Source: Erodium maritimum (taxonomy: Eukaryota > Streptophyta > Magnoliopsida > Geraniales > Geraniaceae). Taken from it: 64,000 nucleotides of DNA. A program made the translations under genes and the position numbers. Below, piece by piece: positions 10,980 through 24,359 of the stretch. The notes below the pieces were generated by a model that did not search any database, was not told the DNA's origin, and saw only the letters and a program-made list of their open reading frames with translations. Each line of letters opens with the position of its first letter. Position 1 is the first letter of the stretch. The DNA lies in assembly GCA_963921825.1 (NCBI GenBank), contig OY997593.1, positions 68,246,039-68,310,038 on the forward strand. The letters are read 5' to 3'.

Positions 10980-13550
10980 ATTACATGTTTGACCTAACCT
11001 CAACCCACACTTTCCACTCTCTCACACGACCTGTCTCTCATCTCTCTCGTTTCTACGAACCCTACATCTTCCAGTCGTCACATAGCTTCCCACCCCCGGT
11101 ATTGCAGATCCAAGAAGCCACCAGTTAGCCGTCTGTGCTTCTTCTTCGCCGGACCCAAGTTCGCAGTCGTTGGTTTCACCGGTAAATTTTTGGTTTTGAA
11201 TCTTAAAAGGAGCTTCATCTATGTTCTGTCTTGGGTTGTGTACATATAAGGCGTATTTTATAATTAAATTTATTGATTTAATATGTCCTTTGTGGGTAAA
11301 ATTGACTGGTCTTTATCTTTTTATGTGGTTCTGAATCATGATCATGTTTAAGTATAAAGAGAATTGCAATTCGATTTGAATTGGAGTTGATTTAGTTCAT
11401 GGCAAAATTAAATGGTTAGCAGTAAAAAAATCAAATTTCTTAGTTATCAATATAACTGTTAAATGTTGTGTTAAGGATTGCTAAAGGCCTCTGAAGCAAT
11501 TGGTTATTTGGATATTTGAGTTTGAGGAGGAGTTTATGGTGGATTTCCTTAACTTATAGTTTTATTTTTAGATTCATTAGTATGGGCACATGTTTCACAC
11601 TTGATTTACTAATGATTCAAAGTTCAGTTAGTTGTATTTGTTTTGTTTTTGATATGTCACTGTTCAATTGTTTCAAATTTCACATAACTTTGTTCTTAGA
11701 TGACATAGTATTACCATAGGAAAAAACAATTGTATAAATGTTTCATTAGTTACATATTTATATTTCATTTTATAGGTAATGAAACAAATCAAAATAGAAT
11801 TTCTTTTTGGACATTACTTCATGACTGGAGCTGCCATTGTATTTTACCAAAAAATCTATACAAATGTTTCATTGTTCACAGAGGGCTTGCTTCAAAATAG
11901 AAAAACTGCCTTTTCAAGTTATTTTAGAATCTTGTTTTAGCATACGTCACATTTATTGGAGTAACAATTTTTTAAACCTGTGTAGAAGTTTAATTGTAGA
12001 AAGAGAATCTAGATTCAGTAATGTTTGAAACAATAATTGATTTTGATTGTTTGAGGTATTGAGTATGGTGTACAACTGTACAAGGTTTGGGTCTTGATAT
12101 GTTATTGCATTTTAACTTTATATTTATACAAATGTTTCAATGTTGCTCAATAATTGTTCTAATCATGGTCTTGTCTTGTTTTAGTTTTACATCTTAGCTC
12201 TTTCAAAAGAAAGTTTTAAATCATAGCATATCACAAATGAGTAGTGTTTGAAACAATACTTGATTTTTATTGATTGATGCATTGAGGACGGTACACAATG
12301 TCCATATCTTGATAGGTTTTGTATTTTGAATTTCACCTTATGCAAATGTTTCAACGTTGAGCATTAATTGTTTCAGGAACGTTTGCATAAGTGGTTGTTT
12401 CAAACTTAAAAAAATGTTTTACTGTTGGTACAATGGAAGATGTCGATGGAACTAAAGAATAATATAATAATCATGGAAAATTTTCTTCAAAGTGTTATTG
12501 AACTATAACGTGTATTAATGTTAGATAATTATTTCACATTATACAAAAATATATATCACACTCTGTTATGGTCTCTATAATAAATCCAATTGTATTTTTT
12601 TTGTTATGCAGAAAAAATGGTTGTCCTATTTTGATAGCTGAGGAATTTGACTTTGAAGGTCCTATTACGGAACATGGCCACATATGCAAAAAAGAATCTA
12701 TCGGTTGTCCGTCGAATTCATAGTTTTTTGGCGATGAGTATGAAGCAGTACATGTAGATAATGGTAGCACTATTGTGGAGTCTGAGCAGCAGTTGGGCTT
12801 TTTGTTTTCTTAGTTTACAGGTTCTACTTTGTGATGATAAAGTTTCATATTCATATGCTTAAAGTTTCATGACATTTGCCAATATTCTGCCAAATGTAGC
12901 AATAGGTGTTGTTATAGTTGAAGTGTTTCAAACACATTACATCAGTGTTTCATTGTCAATGAGTATATTTATATTTATTCTTCACACAAGTTATGTTATT
13001 TCTGGGTAATGCAATGTACATTCTCTCCTTTACTGTGGAATACATGTTTTATGCCTTACATTTAATAAGTTCTGATAATGTTTTATATTTATGTGTATTA
13101 TGTTTCATTTATCCAGTGGATGTATATATTTCCTTCTTCCATATATTAAAAACTGAAACATCTGTACACAAATGATGGCTTTATTTCCGTAGGCTCTATA
13201 TATTTTAAAGTTGAAATACCTACACATAAACAGTGGATTTCATTTGATGTTTGTATGTGTTTGGATCATATTACATTAAAATAATATTTTTTTTAAATGA
13301 AAATCAGTTTACATCTCAACTGCAACTTGCAGTTGCTAGTTTCAAACAATTAGCTAGAAACATGGGTTATGCGAGGGTTTCGAATGACGTGTGCAAGAGA
13401 GATAAAATTGGCATCCCTATTATGCCCTTTAAATATTTAACTAAACATATAAATTCATTTTGTTACAAAATTTATCATCCATCAGATGAGTTATATCTAA
13501 TGGTCAGAATTAGTTTCCAATTTATAGCATTCTTTTAGTTTCTAGTACAT
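10980..13550 (+). pseudogene. Possible relic of a spliced gene, not recognised
   Basis: At 10990-11182 there is a CT-rich, GC-richer stretch ending in CACCG followed by GTAAAT, which looks like a leader exon and splice donor. Downstream is about 2.3 kb of AT-rich sequence with a recurring AAATGTTTCA motif. A possible exon at 12612-12820 follows a TATGCAG acceptor but is broken by stop codons. Another exon-like piece lies at about 13310-13400. I cannot assign a protein family. The layout suggests a decayed gene or a captured gene fragment between the two inverted-repeat elements at 10591 and 13581. Confidence 0.25.
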
Positions 13551-13580
13551 AGCCTCCCTATATATATATATATATATATA

Positions 13581-13930
13581 GGGTAGCTATCCAGTAAAAA
13601 CCATCCGTATTGTGCAAACTACGAACCAATCTAAGTCACAGGATGCGGTCAAAGTGACGTCAGCAGAGCGCGCGAGATGCTGACACGTGGTCGCTTCGCG
13701 CGCCTCTGCCCGCGCGCGTGAGCGTGTTGACCACGCGCGCGCACAGTGTTAATAGTTTGGACGCACAATGCTGATAGTTTATCACAGTGCCAAACTATCA
13801 GCACTGTGCGCCCAAACTATTAGCACTATGCGCGCCACGTGTCAGCACTGTGCGCGCGCACCCACGTGTCAGCACCTGGTGAGTTCGTAGTTTGCACAAT
13901 AAGGGGTGGTTTGTACCTGATACCAACCCT
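13581..13930. mobile_element. GC-rich inverted-repeat element inside TA repeats
   Basis: A 350-bp element with inverted termini of about 45 bp, both containing ATTGTGCAAACTACGAAC. It is flanked on both sides by TATATATATA. The interior is strikingly rich in CpG (CGCGCG runs, ACGTG motifs) against AT-rich surroundings. It carries nested inverted repeats around AAACTATCAGCA and GCACTGTGCG, so the whole element can fold into a long hairpin. Confidence 0.7.
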
Positions 13931-13945
13931 ATATATATATATATA

Positions 13946-14579
13946 AATATTTATTATGAAAAATTGATTATAAAAATCAGTTTTTATTTTTTAATTCAGC
14001 ATTTAGTTTTAAAAATTCGATATTTGTTTTAAAAATTCAGTATTTATTTTAAAAATAACTTGGTTTTTAAATTATACAAATTTTGTTTTGAAAGAAGATT
14101 TCATCCTCGTAAATTTATTTATTTTTTAAAAATAATGAAATATTTTTTTTAATTGTCATAACTTTTCATTTTGTGTATAAAAAAATTTAAATTTTCATAA
14201 CCTTTCATTTTTATTGACCTATTATTTAAAAAATATATAAGAATAAAATTATTATTTCTCTATATAAATTAAAAATAACAGACAAGCATGATTTTTTTAA
14301 ATTATAAAAAAATAAAGCTATAAATTATAAAAAAATGAATACTTTAAAATATATATTTTTTATAATTATCCTTATATATTATGTGCCAATTCGACAACAC
14401 ACGAATACGGCTGAAGTATACAATAAATGGATATATGGACCACCATGCATCCTCTAGGTTGTCACACTGAGGCCCAAAAGGCCTATTAGCCTGTTTATAT
14501 CCGTTGAACCAAACAGTCTTAGATTTCCTTAAACCGGTTTAGGATAGCGTCCAATGCCGTAGCAGTGTATATACCTACA
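13946..14579. other. AT-rich intergenic DNA
   Basis: Extremely AT-rich DNA with many short A and T runs, up to the presumed promoter of the membrane protein gene. Nothing coding was recognised. Confidence 0.5.
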
Positions 14580-16010
14580 CTCAGCCAAACAGAAGGCGAG
14601 AAAACAGAGAACCCAGCCGTTAACGCCGCCAGAGGGTTTGCCAACTAGATCCGGCGCCACCCGAACCAAAGCCCTCGAGAACCGAACCTAGAGGTTCGGA
14701 CAAAACAGCTGGAGACAGCCTGTCACCAACAAAGTCCCACTCACCTATTCCCTAACTACGTACCTCTCCCCTCTCGCTCGCGTCTCTTGTCTCGGCCTCT
14801 CTCTCTTCCTCTCGGCAAGCTAGGGTTTTCTGATCTCCTTCCGCGCCTCTCCGATCCGTCGCCGGAGCTCACCAGATCAAGATTCTCGGCTCTGTAAGCT
14901 CTCGTTCGATCTGCTTTTTCTTCGTTTTGGTTCTGTTTATGCCCTCTTTTTCTTCAAGCTTGCGATTGTCTGCATTTTTTCTGGCTCTTTGCAATTTTTC
15001 CCTATTTCTTCGGAATTTTCGTGGCATTATCTTCAGTGCGAGTTTGAGGTTCTCTGTTTGCATTTTAATTTCGGTTTGGTTTGGTGTTCTGGAGGCTGAA
15101 TTTTGGGGTTTTATCTGTTTGTGCTGTTTCGGACGATGGAGTTTAGGGTTTTATTTAATTATTTGGCGTTAATTCATGTTATAAGGCTTGTTACTGGGTT
15201 TAACCAGAAGTTAATGTCACCGAGATTAAGATTTTGGTCTGCTGAATGTACTCTGTGCCTATGTGTGGATTGAAATACTTAGGTTTCAGGAAGTGATTAG
15301 TGTAGGATTACTTGCTATGGGACCGAGTTTAGAGCAATGTTGCAACCAAATTATGACAGTTCATGCCAAAAAAAATTAATGAGTTTTTTTCTGCTTCATG
15401 TGGCTTTTATGATAATCATGTCTTTTAAAGATTTCTTATGGATATTCAAAGGGCAAAGCCAAAATTTGCAAGCAATACATTATTAAAGGGATGATATTGT
15501 TATAAATAGTTAATACGGAAAGTCTGAGCTCTGTAGTTTATTGAACAGATGGTTTCACTAAATGTGTCTCTGATGTTAGAGCTATTAAGTAGAACATATT
15601 CCAACCACTAACATTTAGTGATTCGTAGCATGTCTATCCAAGCTTTCACAAGTTAGATTTTGTACATTACTCGGTCTTAAATTGGATATAGTAAAACAGT
15701 CGTCATAGTGAGCCGCATATATTCTCTGTATATTTATTTCATTATGCGACATATTTCATGTTCTACACTTGATCACGGTTTGCTAATTTATGTATTCCAT
15801 GTCTTAGGTGGTTTGGTGGAGTATAGAACCTAGAGCCCATACAGGAAGGTTATTCTTTCTGATTTGTGGGCTTGAACTAGAACTGAACATTATGAAATCA
15901 GCTTTGGAATGCTGATGTACGAAATGTGCATGATTGCTATGGAAAAGTTGATGGTCTTCTGAAGGAGATAATCTTCTTAATCATATTAGAATTTTCTGCA
16001 TCCATATTGA
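14580..16010 (+). promoter_or_regulatory. 5' leader and leader intron of the membrane protein gene
   Basis: A pyrimidine-rich leader exon runs to about 14893 and ends at TCTGTAAGCT. A matching acceptor, GTCTTAG, ends at 15807. The predicted leader intron is therefore 14894-15807, and the second exon begins at 15808 and carries the coding region from 16011. The intron is T-rich and has no coding potential. Confidence 0.6.
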
Positions 16011-17306
16011 GTGGCAAGCTGGTCACAGCCAGAGGATTTCTTGTATCCATGCTGGCGGAGAGCATGCGTGGAATCTGTGTTTCGGGTAATGCCCCTGACT
16101 AGAATTGCTGCCGATGCATTCGGTGTGGTGACAATTTGCCTAGTCGCTCTCCTGATTCTTCTTGGTTTGTGGTGCATTCTTTACTCATTTCGCTTCAGAT
16201 CTCGAGTCCATAGGCAAGGTTTCATTCAACTAAGTTATTTTAGTGGCCCTTGGATCATTCGAATCACATTCATCTCGTTCACCATTTGGTGGGGTTTGGG
16301 TGAGGTCATCCGGCTCAGTTTGTTTAGACGAATAGTGTTGAATGCACTTGACTGGGAATGGCAGGAAACTGTCTGCAAATGCTACATTATTTCAAACTTG
16401 GGTTTTGCAGAGCCATGCCTGTTTCTTACTCTTGTGTTTCTGCTTCGAGCACCTCTGCAGAAGATGGAATCAGGGATTTTAGGCCAAAAATGGAATTTGA
16501 AAACAGCAGGTTATGTTCTTCTATACTGCCTTCCGGTGTTTGTTCTACAACTTCTTATCATCTTAATCGGGCCCCGTCTACAGAAGGATATGAGTTATGT
16601 TCGTAATTTGCCGCATTACTTCACAAGCACAGCTGCTTCATCCACAACTGGAAGCAAAGAGGATATTGATATTGCCTTCTGTACATACCCTTTACTGAGT
16701 ACCGTTCTCCTTGGGCTTTTTGCAACTGTCCTAACTGTCTACTTGTTTTGGCTTGGAAGGCACATTTTAAAATTGGTCATCAACAAGGGTCTGCAGAAGA
16801 GAGTCTATACATTAATACTTGCTGTTTCTGGTTTCCTTCCATTAAGGGTTCTTTTACTTGGTTTATCCGTTTTATCCAAACCAGACCATTTCCTGTTTGA
16901 AGTTCTTGCATTCTCAGCTTTCCTTGCTCTTTTATGCTGTGCTGGGGTGTGCATTTGCATGCTTGTATACTATCCTGTAGCGGATTGTTTGGCTCTCGTT
17001 AATCTTCATGACTTGGAAACCAGGACAAGAGTTAGTGATGACCCTATTGAAACTATTTCTCTTATTGCTAACGACAGCCATCTTGAAGAAAGTTGTGGCA
17101 TGAGCCCTGAGAGGAACTCAGACACATCAACAAAACGTGGCTCGATTTCTTTTAGGACTTCGGCAAAAGATCAAGATGGCTCGTCAACGGGAGCAGCATA
17201 TGTAGAGCTGAGCCTGTTTTCTCCTAGCCATGACATGACCCCTCCTGGGTCGCCCCCGCTCCTTGGCTGGCCTATGCGCCCTTCTACAAATGCTCAAATA
17301 CCCTAA
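16011..17306 (+). CDS. Seven-transmembrane plant membrane protein
   Basis: A single uninterrupted coding exon of 431 residues. Seven hydrophobic segments are visible, at about 33-58, 78-102, 122-147, 163-188, 226-250, 262-286 and 293-320. A hydrophilic, Ser/Thr-rich C-terminal tail of about 100 residues follows and ends with a proline-rich stretch. The first 32 residues are hydrophilic and Trp/Cys-rich, with no obvious cleaved signal peptide. The topology resembles the plant GPCR-like/TOM1-like groups, but I do not recognise the exact family and assign no ligand or activity. A second Met at residue 27 is an alternative start. The coding region sits in the second exon after a leader intron. 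An AATAAG motif about 80 bp after the stop may be the polyadenylation signal. Confidence 0.85.
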   Translation: MASWSQPEDFLYPCWRRACVESVFRVMPLTRIAADAFGVVTICLVALLILLGLWCILYSFRFRSRVHRQGFIQLSYFSGPWIIRITFISFTIWWGLGEVIRLSLFRRIVLNALDWEWQETVCKCYIISNLGFAEPCLFLTLVFLLRAPLQKMESGILGQKWNLKTAGYVLLYCLPVFVLQLLIILIGPRLQKDMSYVRNLPHYFTSTAASSTTGSKEDIDIAFCTYPLLSTVLLGLFATVLTVYLFWLGRHILKLVINKGLQKRVYTLILAVSGFLPLRVLLLGLSVLSKPDHFLFEVLAFSAFLALLCCAGVCICMLVYYPVADCLALVNLHDLETRTRVSDDPIETISLIANDSHLEESCGMSPERNSDTSTKRGSISFRTSAKDQDGSSTGAAYVELSLFSPSHDMTPPGSPPLLGWPMRPSTNAQIP

Positions 17307-17399
17307 GAGACCGAGCAAGAGAGTCAGAGTTCGTGAATATCAATTTTGTGGTAAGGAAAAACTGATTGTAAAGGGTTTTTAGCTTTCAATAAGGATCTC

Positions 17400-19030
17400 T
17401 TTTTCTTTTCTTGGCTTGTTTTGTCTATTCTAGATGTGCTAAGTTTATGATCTGTAATTTTCTTATGTACCATTTTTTGTGCTGATTAGGTAGGAAGATC
17501 TGTTTACAAGATTGTGTTTTATAATGCAGATGAATTTAGCTGAGATTTGCTTTAAAAAAAATTGCTACACCGTTCACATGTTTCATTTTTTTGGTTATGT
17601 TCCAATCTAACCTATTAATGTTTTGTTCTATTTACTGACTAAATTGTGCAATTTATGTTTATGACATTATTTGTTCTTTGTATGAAAGGTTTTGATCATT
17701 AACTGTCCAATGTCGTAGTTTACAAGGATGTATATTTATTTTTTGATCGGAGAGAGTTCACAAGGATGTTAACGGGAAGAGTTTGTTAATTTTCCGACCT
17801 GTTACTCTCCCATTTCTATCTCGGGCTTTCTTATATATACCCGACCTCGATCAATTCCAATAAACATTAATATGTATTCTTCTAAAATGTATTTAATTAA
17901 GCTATTATTTATTGCAGAATAGTTGACTTGAATACTATTAACATAGACAAAACACCCGAACTCAATGAAAACTCGGTGTTCTCAATTTCAACGGGACAGA
18001 TTGAGATGGGTCGGGTGGAGCATGCCTCGCTCCATCATGACGTTCCTTTTAATTAGGGGTGAGCAATGGTCGGTCAATCGACCATCACCCCACATGGAAA
18101 CCCCACACCAGAAAAACCCGATCCTAGAATTGAGAAAAGTTTCGATTAAGTGAATTTTGGTCGATTTTTTGGGTTTAACATACTACGATTTTGTTTGATG
18201 AAGAGAAGAAAATGGGGCAAAAGGTATGGATATGGATCTTTTATTGTACTTGGCGAGAACATCTATGCCAGGAAAGGCTAAAAAATGGGGAGGATTGAAG
18301 GAAGGAGGCAATGACGTTTTGAAAATGATTGACAGACTGTGAGGCAACGAACGAAGGAACACAACAAGGCGAGGAGCCAGGTTTTTTTTTAGAGAGATGA
18401 GAAGACGAGATATATATAATGTGGTGGTTGCCATGGCTTGAGAATGAAATAGTTAGTGAGCCGATCAATTTTTATAACCACCAGCTTTAGTATTTACAAA
18501 ACCGAACGTCGGTCATTGTCGGTTTTCATATTTCTTTGTCGGATTTACGTTGGAAATCACTGATTCCAGCTTCTTCAACACACGTAATGGTTGGTTTCTA
18601 GTGGCGTAGTAATTTTTCCCGTCTCTACTTCTGACATTGATATTATAATATATTTATTTTAAATCGTTCATTAGTCCATTAATATAGCTTTTATTTTAAA
18701 TGTATAAAGTGTGGTGTTTAATTCTATTTTTGTTATTTTTCATACATGATTTCAATCGTGCATAGTAAACAATATTCGTAAAAAAATCAAGGGCTCTAAT
18801 TAAAATTAATGAAATAAATTTACAGATTAAACGAACCATAGAGAGTGAACTTTATGCCACGTATATTCATTTTACCTGCCACCGCCACCTTCTAGAATAT
18901 TTAGCAAATCAAAATTATACGGTATCAGCGAAAAAGATTAGCTAAACATACAATGAATCTGGAAGGGTAAATCCGTCATTTCAGACATCGAGACGCGTGG
19001 TCAGCTTTATAGCGGCGTGTGTCTGTGGTT
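17400..19030. other. Intergenic DNA between the membrane protein and cytochrome c genes
   Basis: AT-rich spacer with only short frames on both strands (for example 18183-18468 minus), none resembling a known protein. The last 150 bp before the cytochrome c start should hold its promoter and leader. No TATA box or other element is convincing. Confidence 0.5.
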
Positions 19031-19170
19031 TTGTCCATCTCCAAAGAACCCTAGAAAGCTACTTCTGATACTTGTTCTTCACCGGCGCAGCTGTCCCGGT
19101 GATCGGCGGAGATCGGAACCGACCTGTGATTCGAAGAGATCTGTTTGCTTTCGTGCTGAAGTAGAGAGAA

Positions 19171-20624
<1,454 letters not shown>

Positions 20625-20649
20625 TGGATTTTCTGAGTATAGGTTCTTG

Positions 20650-21665
20650 TCACTCATTTTGCAACAGTTGGAACAGTTTTGTTGTTATTTCGACTCAGCT
20701 CATTTTTTCCCTGAAGAATGGAGAAGAACTATTATAGTGTTAAAATAAGGCTATCACATGTCTCTAAATTTGTAATCACTCATATGATGTTACTTGAATG
20801 GTGCTATTCTTAGCATTTATGGTTGAATCTGATATGTTGATTTGAAAATTGCATATTATGATGTCTGAGTTGCACATAGTGTCCATCAAGAAAAAAGAGA
20901 GTTGCACATAGTGATTTACGAATTACATGTTTTAGTTTATGGTGTTTGCTTATTATGATATCTTTTTAAGTAGTTAATTGATCCACATCTCTCCACTGTA
21001 AGATAGTTGTTGTATTTTCCATATCCTTTCTCTTTTCTTTTCTTTTTCAATCTGTGCCATGGAGTTAAATGTTGGTTCAATCTTTTGGATGAATTGTTTT
21101 AATGTAAAAATATTAAAATAGTATCTGTATGCTTCTCCAAGAAAAGGTGAAACTTTAAAAACATGTTCTCGAACGATCTTTTTACCACAAGCATATTGGG
21201 ATAACATTTTTCTTCTTCTCATAAACATGTGCTCGGCACATGGTTATTTATTATAAATAACGAAATTGTCTATTTCTCTGTTCTAGATGCCATTTGGAGA
21301 AAAAAATATATTTTGAATAGTGGGTACATTCATATATAATATTTAGAATTGAATAGTGCGTACATTCATATATAATATTTAGACTAGAGAAGTAGGGATA
21401 CTTTCAGCATTTATGATAAATATAAGGTTTGTATGCTGAGAATATGCTTGTGTTCCATCCAAAATAACGGAAAAAAAATAAACTTAACGTAAGTCGCTAT
21501 TTTTTGATAATTAATAAAAGATATAAGTATGTTTTTAAGAAGAAAAAAAAGTCACTACGGTACTTTGCTAACAAAGGTCGTTCGAATACATCCTTTCGAG
21601 TTTCCCTATGTAAAAAGTTTTTGAGTGATTTTTAGCATTTGAACTGGAATAGAACATTATTTTGA
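20650..21665. other. Intergenic DNA downstream of cytochrome c
   Basis: Holds the presumed 3' untranslated region and then AT-rich spacer. A 20-25 bp direct repeat (GTACATTCATATATAATATT) appears near 21325 and 21362. No gene was recognised. Confidence 0.5.
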
Positions 21666-21675
21666 CCCAAAGTTA

Positions 21676-22892
21676 TAGGAGAAATCAAATACAAACCATG
21701 TCTTAACCTAAAAACTAGAGAACCAATCTAAGCCATCCATTTTAAGAATTGATGAATGAGATGCAATTGAGTAGTTGACTGCAAAAAAACAGCACTTTTT
21801 AATAAGTGGTAAGGGCTTTTTAGTAAAACTATCATGTTATTTTTTTTAATCAATTCACTAATTCAATTTTTCCCGCTTCGTTTGAACTCTGATTGGCTTC
21901 AAACTTGCGCCATTAGTTTTGTGTTTTTAAGGGCTTTAAATCAAGATCAGTCATGAATATATTTTGAAGCACGAAAAAAAAATTATTTCGGTGTTGATTT
22001 TTTTTTATAAAAAAATCTGGGTAATTTTTATCAACACTTTGCTCTGGATTTATCAACACTTTTACACTGGTTTTATCAACACTTTACACTGGTTTTATCA
22101 CCTCATTTTCCAAAACTGATCATGTTTTTATCACCTCATCGCGTGCTTTTTATGAACACTAGTTTTATCAACACTAAACACTAGGTTTATCATTCAATTA
22201 CGTGTGTTTTATCATCCCCATCACATGGTTTTTTTGAAGCACGAATTTTTTTTATTTCGGGGCTGGTTTTAAAAAAAATTATATCTGGCTAATTTTTATC
22301 AACACTTTGCTCTGGTTTTATCAACACTTTACACTGGTTTTATCAACACTCTACACTGGTTTTATCACCCCATTCTCCAAAACTGATCATGATTAGTTTA
22401 TCACACTTATTATCAAAATTGAACATTGTTTTTATCACCTCATGTACATGTTTTTATCAACATTTATCACTAGTTTGATACCTCCGATATAAAACATTTA
22501 TTAGTGAAGATTTATCACCACTCAACATTTTTTTATCACTCCGATATACCTTTTTATTTTCGTGTTTCAAAATATATTCATGATTGATCTTGATTTAAAG
22601 CCCTTGAAAAAATAAAAATATTAGCGCAAGTTTGAAGCTAATCGGAGTTCAAACAAATCGGGAAATATTAAATTAGTGAATTGGTGAAGAAAAAAATAGA
22701 CACTTGTCCACATGGCACCATGCTTTTACAATTATACCCTTGCTTGTGTGAGAAAGGATGAAATTGGCGTGAGTTTGGATGAAATTGGGGTGGTGATGTG
22801 GCATCATGTGGAATGTTGGATGTTAGGTGTGTGTGGCTATGATTGGTTCTCTAGTTTTTAGGTTAAGAGTGGTTTGTAGTCGATTTCACCTC
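21676..22892. mobile_element. MULE-like foldback element with long inverted ends
   Basis: A 1217-bp element bounded by a 10-bp direct repeat, CCCAAAGTTA, at 21666-21675 and 22893-22902 (9-10 bp is typical of Mutator-like elements). The outer ~60 bp of each end are close inverted copies (both contain CTTAACCTAAAAACTAGAGA). A second inverted portion continues inwards (around 21885-21985 and 22558-22660), so the arms reach about 300 bp. There is no transposase. The centre consists of simple tandem repeats (see 22020-22560). Confidence 0.8.
22020..22560 (+). repeat. Tandem TTTATCAACACTT repeats inside the foldback element
   Basis: About 20 imperfect copies of a ~22-bp unit based on TTTATCAACACTTTACACTGG. 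They are arranged in two larger direct repeats offset by about 265 bp, each beginning GAAGCACGAA. Confidence 0.8.
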
Positions 22893-23129
22893 CCCAAAGT
22901 TAACCCAAAAATAGAGTAGATTTTACACTATTTTTTTTAGGATTAGATTTTACACTATTGGTTCTCTCATCTCAAATCACTATCCAACTAGATTATCAAC
23001 TAGGATGGGCTAATAAAATTGTAGGTGCTCTTATTATCCATACTCTTCACATTACAATGGCAACATACACTATAAGCATCCTATGAGTCACACAGAACAA
23101 GACACATTCATGGAAAGCTTCATTTCCCA

Positions 23130-23969
23130 CTAGTTCCTCAAAAAAGGATGCTCCAGCAACATTGCCGCCGATGATCTCTCCACCGGATTCCTCGAAAAGC
23201 AACATCCCAAGAAATCCTTGCCCTCATCAGACAACATCTCAGGTATCCTGGGACCACTCTTTGTCCTCATGATCTTAAAAACAGCAGCACAACTTTCATA
23301 CTCACTCCAAGGAGGCTTCCCTGTAAACATCTCCACAACCACACAACCCAAGCTCCAAACATCAACCGCACGACTCACCTCACAAAAACCTCTCTGCAGC
23401 ACAGCCTCCATCATCTCCGGCGCCATCCAATGCTGCAGCATCCCCCGAATAGAAGAAAGACCGCCACTACCTCCAACTACTCCCAACAAATGCTTTGCCA
23501 TCCCAAAATCAGCAATCTTGACAACCCCGGACAGGTCTATGAACAAGTTAGCTCCTTTTATGTCTCTGTGCACCACATTCTCGCTATGCAGGTAAGCCAG
23601 CCCCGAGACTATCTGGCGAGTGAAGACACGAAGAACTGGCTCTGGGATTGGCCCGTGCTCGAGCATGTAGTTGGTGATCGAACCATGATGAGCATATTCC
23701 ATGTAAACACATAACGACCGGTCATTGACTATTTCACTATGGTAATACTCTAAGATGTTTGGGTGCCTCAGATGACAGAGGTTTCGGGTTTCTCGAGCTA
23801 GTTGAGTTATGTGCTCTTGAATTAGTATTGGGTCGTATTGGAGAAATTGTATCTCCTTAATGGCACATACAGCTCCAGTTTCTGGGTTCAATCCAACATA
23901 AACACTCCCAAATGTTCCATCACCAATTAGCCTTCCCCTTTGCCATTGATGTTGATCTTGGTCACCCAT
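23130..23969 (-). CDS. Intronless MAPKKK-type protein kinase, catalytic domain only
   Basis: One exon of 279 residues that is almost entirely a kinase domain of the plant MEKK (YDA/MAPKKK3/MAPKKK5) type. Features seen: Gly-rich loop GDGTFGSV (16-23), Lys38 in AIKEI, Glu60 as the likely helix-C partner, HRD with Asp136, DFG at 154-156, WMAPE at 181-185, and a C-terminal LLEHPFL motif. The activation segment has GMLQH where family members usually have GSPY before WMAPE. Family members normally have long N- and C-terminal extensions and many introns; both are missing here, which suggests a retrocopy or a reduced member. The reading frame is intact and a leader intron is predicted upstream, so it is probably expressed. 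The start at 23969 is the only Met before the kinase domain. Confidence 0.88.
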   Translation of the reverse strand: MGDQDQHQWQRGRLIGDGTFGSVYVGLNPETGAVCAIKEIQFLQYDPILIQEHITQLARETRNLCHLRHPNILEYYHSEIVNDRSLCVYMEYAHHGSITNYMLEHGPIPEPVLRVFTRQIVSGLAYLHSENVVHRDIKGANLFIDLSGVVKIADFGMAKHLLGVVGGSGGLSSIRGMLQHWMAPEMMEAVLQRGFCEVSRAVDVWSLGCVVVEMFTGKPPWSEYESCAAVFKIMRTKSGPRIPEMLSDEGKDFLGCCFSRNPVERSSAAMLLEHPFLRN

Positions 23970-23978
23970 TTGTTTTTG

Positions 23979-24233
23979 CTAAACCTAATTAAGCATCAAA
24001 GCACCATCAATTTGATCAATTGACCCAAAACCCATCTTTACAATAAAGCATGGAATGAACCCTAATCTATAGTTTTGTGAGAAATGGGTTTCAATAGATC
24101 ATAAATTTGGGATTACAAAATCTTAACCTACATCTAAGCAAATACTTGATCATGTTTCTGGGAATCATAGATCTGAGGACAATAAAAACTGTAGATGAAG
24201 GAAAAAAAGCTAGAACACAAAGAAAATGCTTAC
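23979..24233 (-). promoter_or_regulatory. Predicted leader intron of the MAPKKK-like gene
   Basis: On the minus strand, TCAACTG is followed by GTAAGCATTT (donor at 24233). TTTAG (acceptor at 23979) comes nine bases before the ATG. The leader exon would extend upstream from 24234. Confidence 0.5.
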
Positions 24234-24359
24234 CAGTTGAGGGACTTGGTTCTGATTAGGTTTTACTCTGTTTGGCAGGAGAGAAAACAAGTGGGAAAGT
24301 TTTTCCTGTGAAGTCTGAGCTTAGCTACAGCAAGGTAAAGAACTAAAGATAGGAACGTT

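Noticed and set aside
12534..13538. Frames as a FAR1/MULE-type gene
   Set aside because: Considered because of nearby inverted-repeat elements, but the translated pieces show no FAR1, transposase or SWIM motif.
23218..23714. Plus-strand frames of 94 and 125 codons
   Set aside because: Antisense shadows of the MAPKKK-like kinase, whose own frame has full catalytic motifs.
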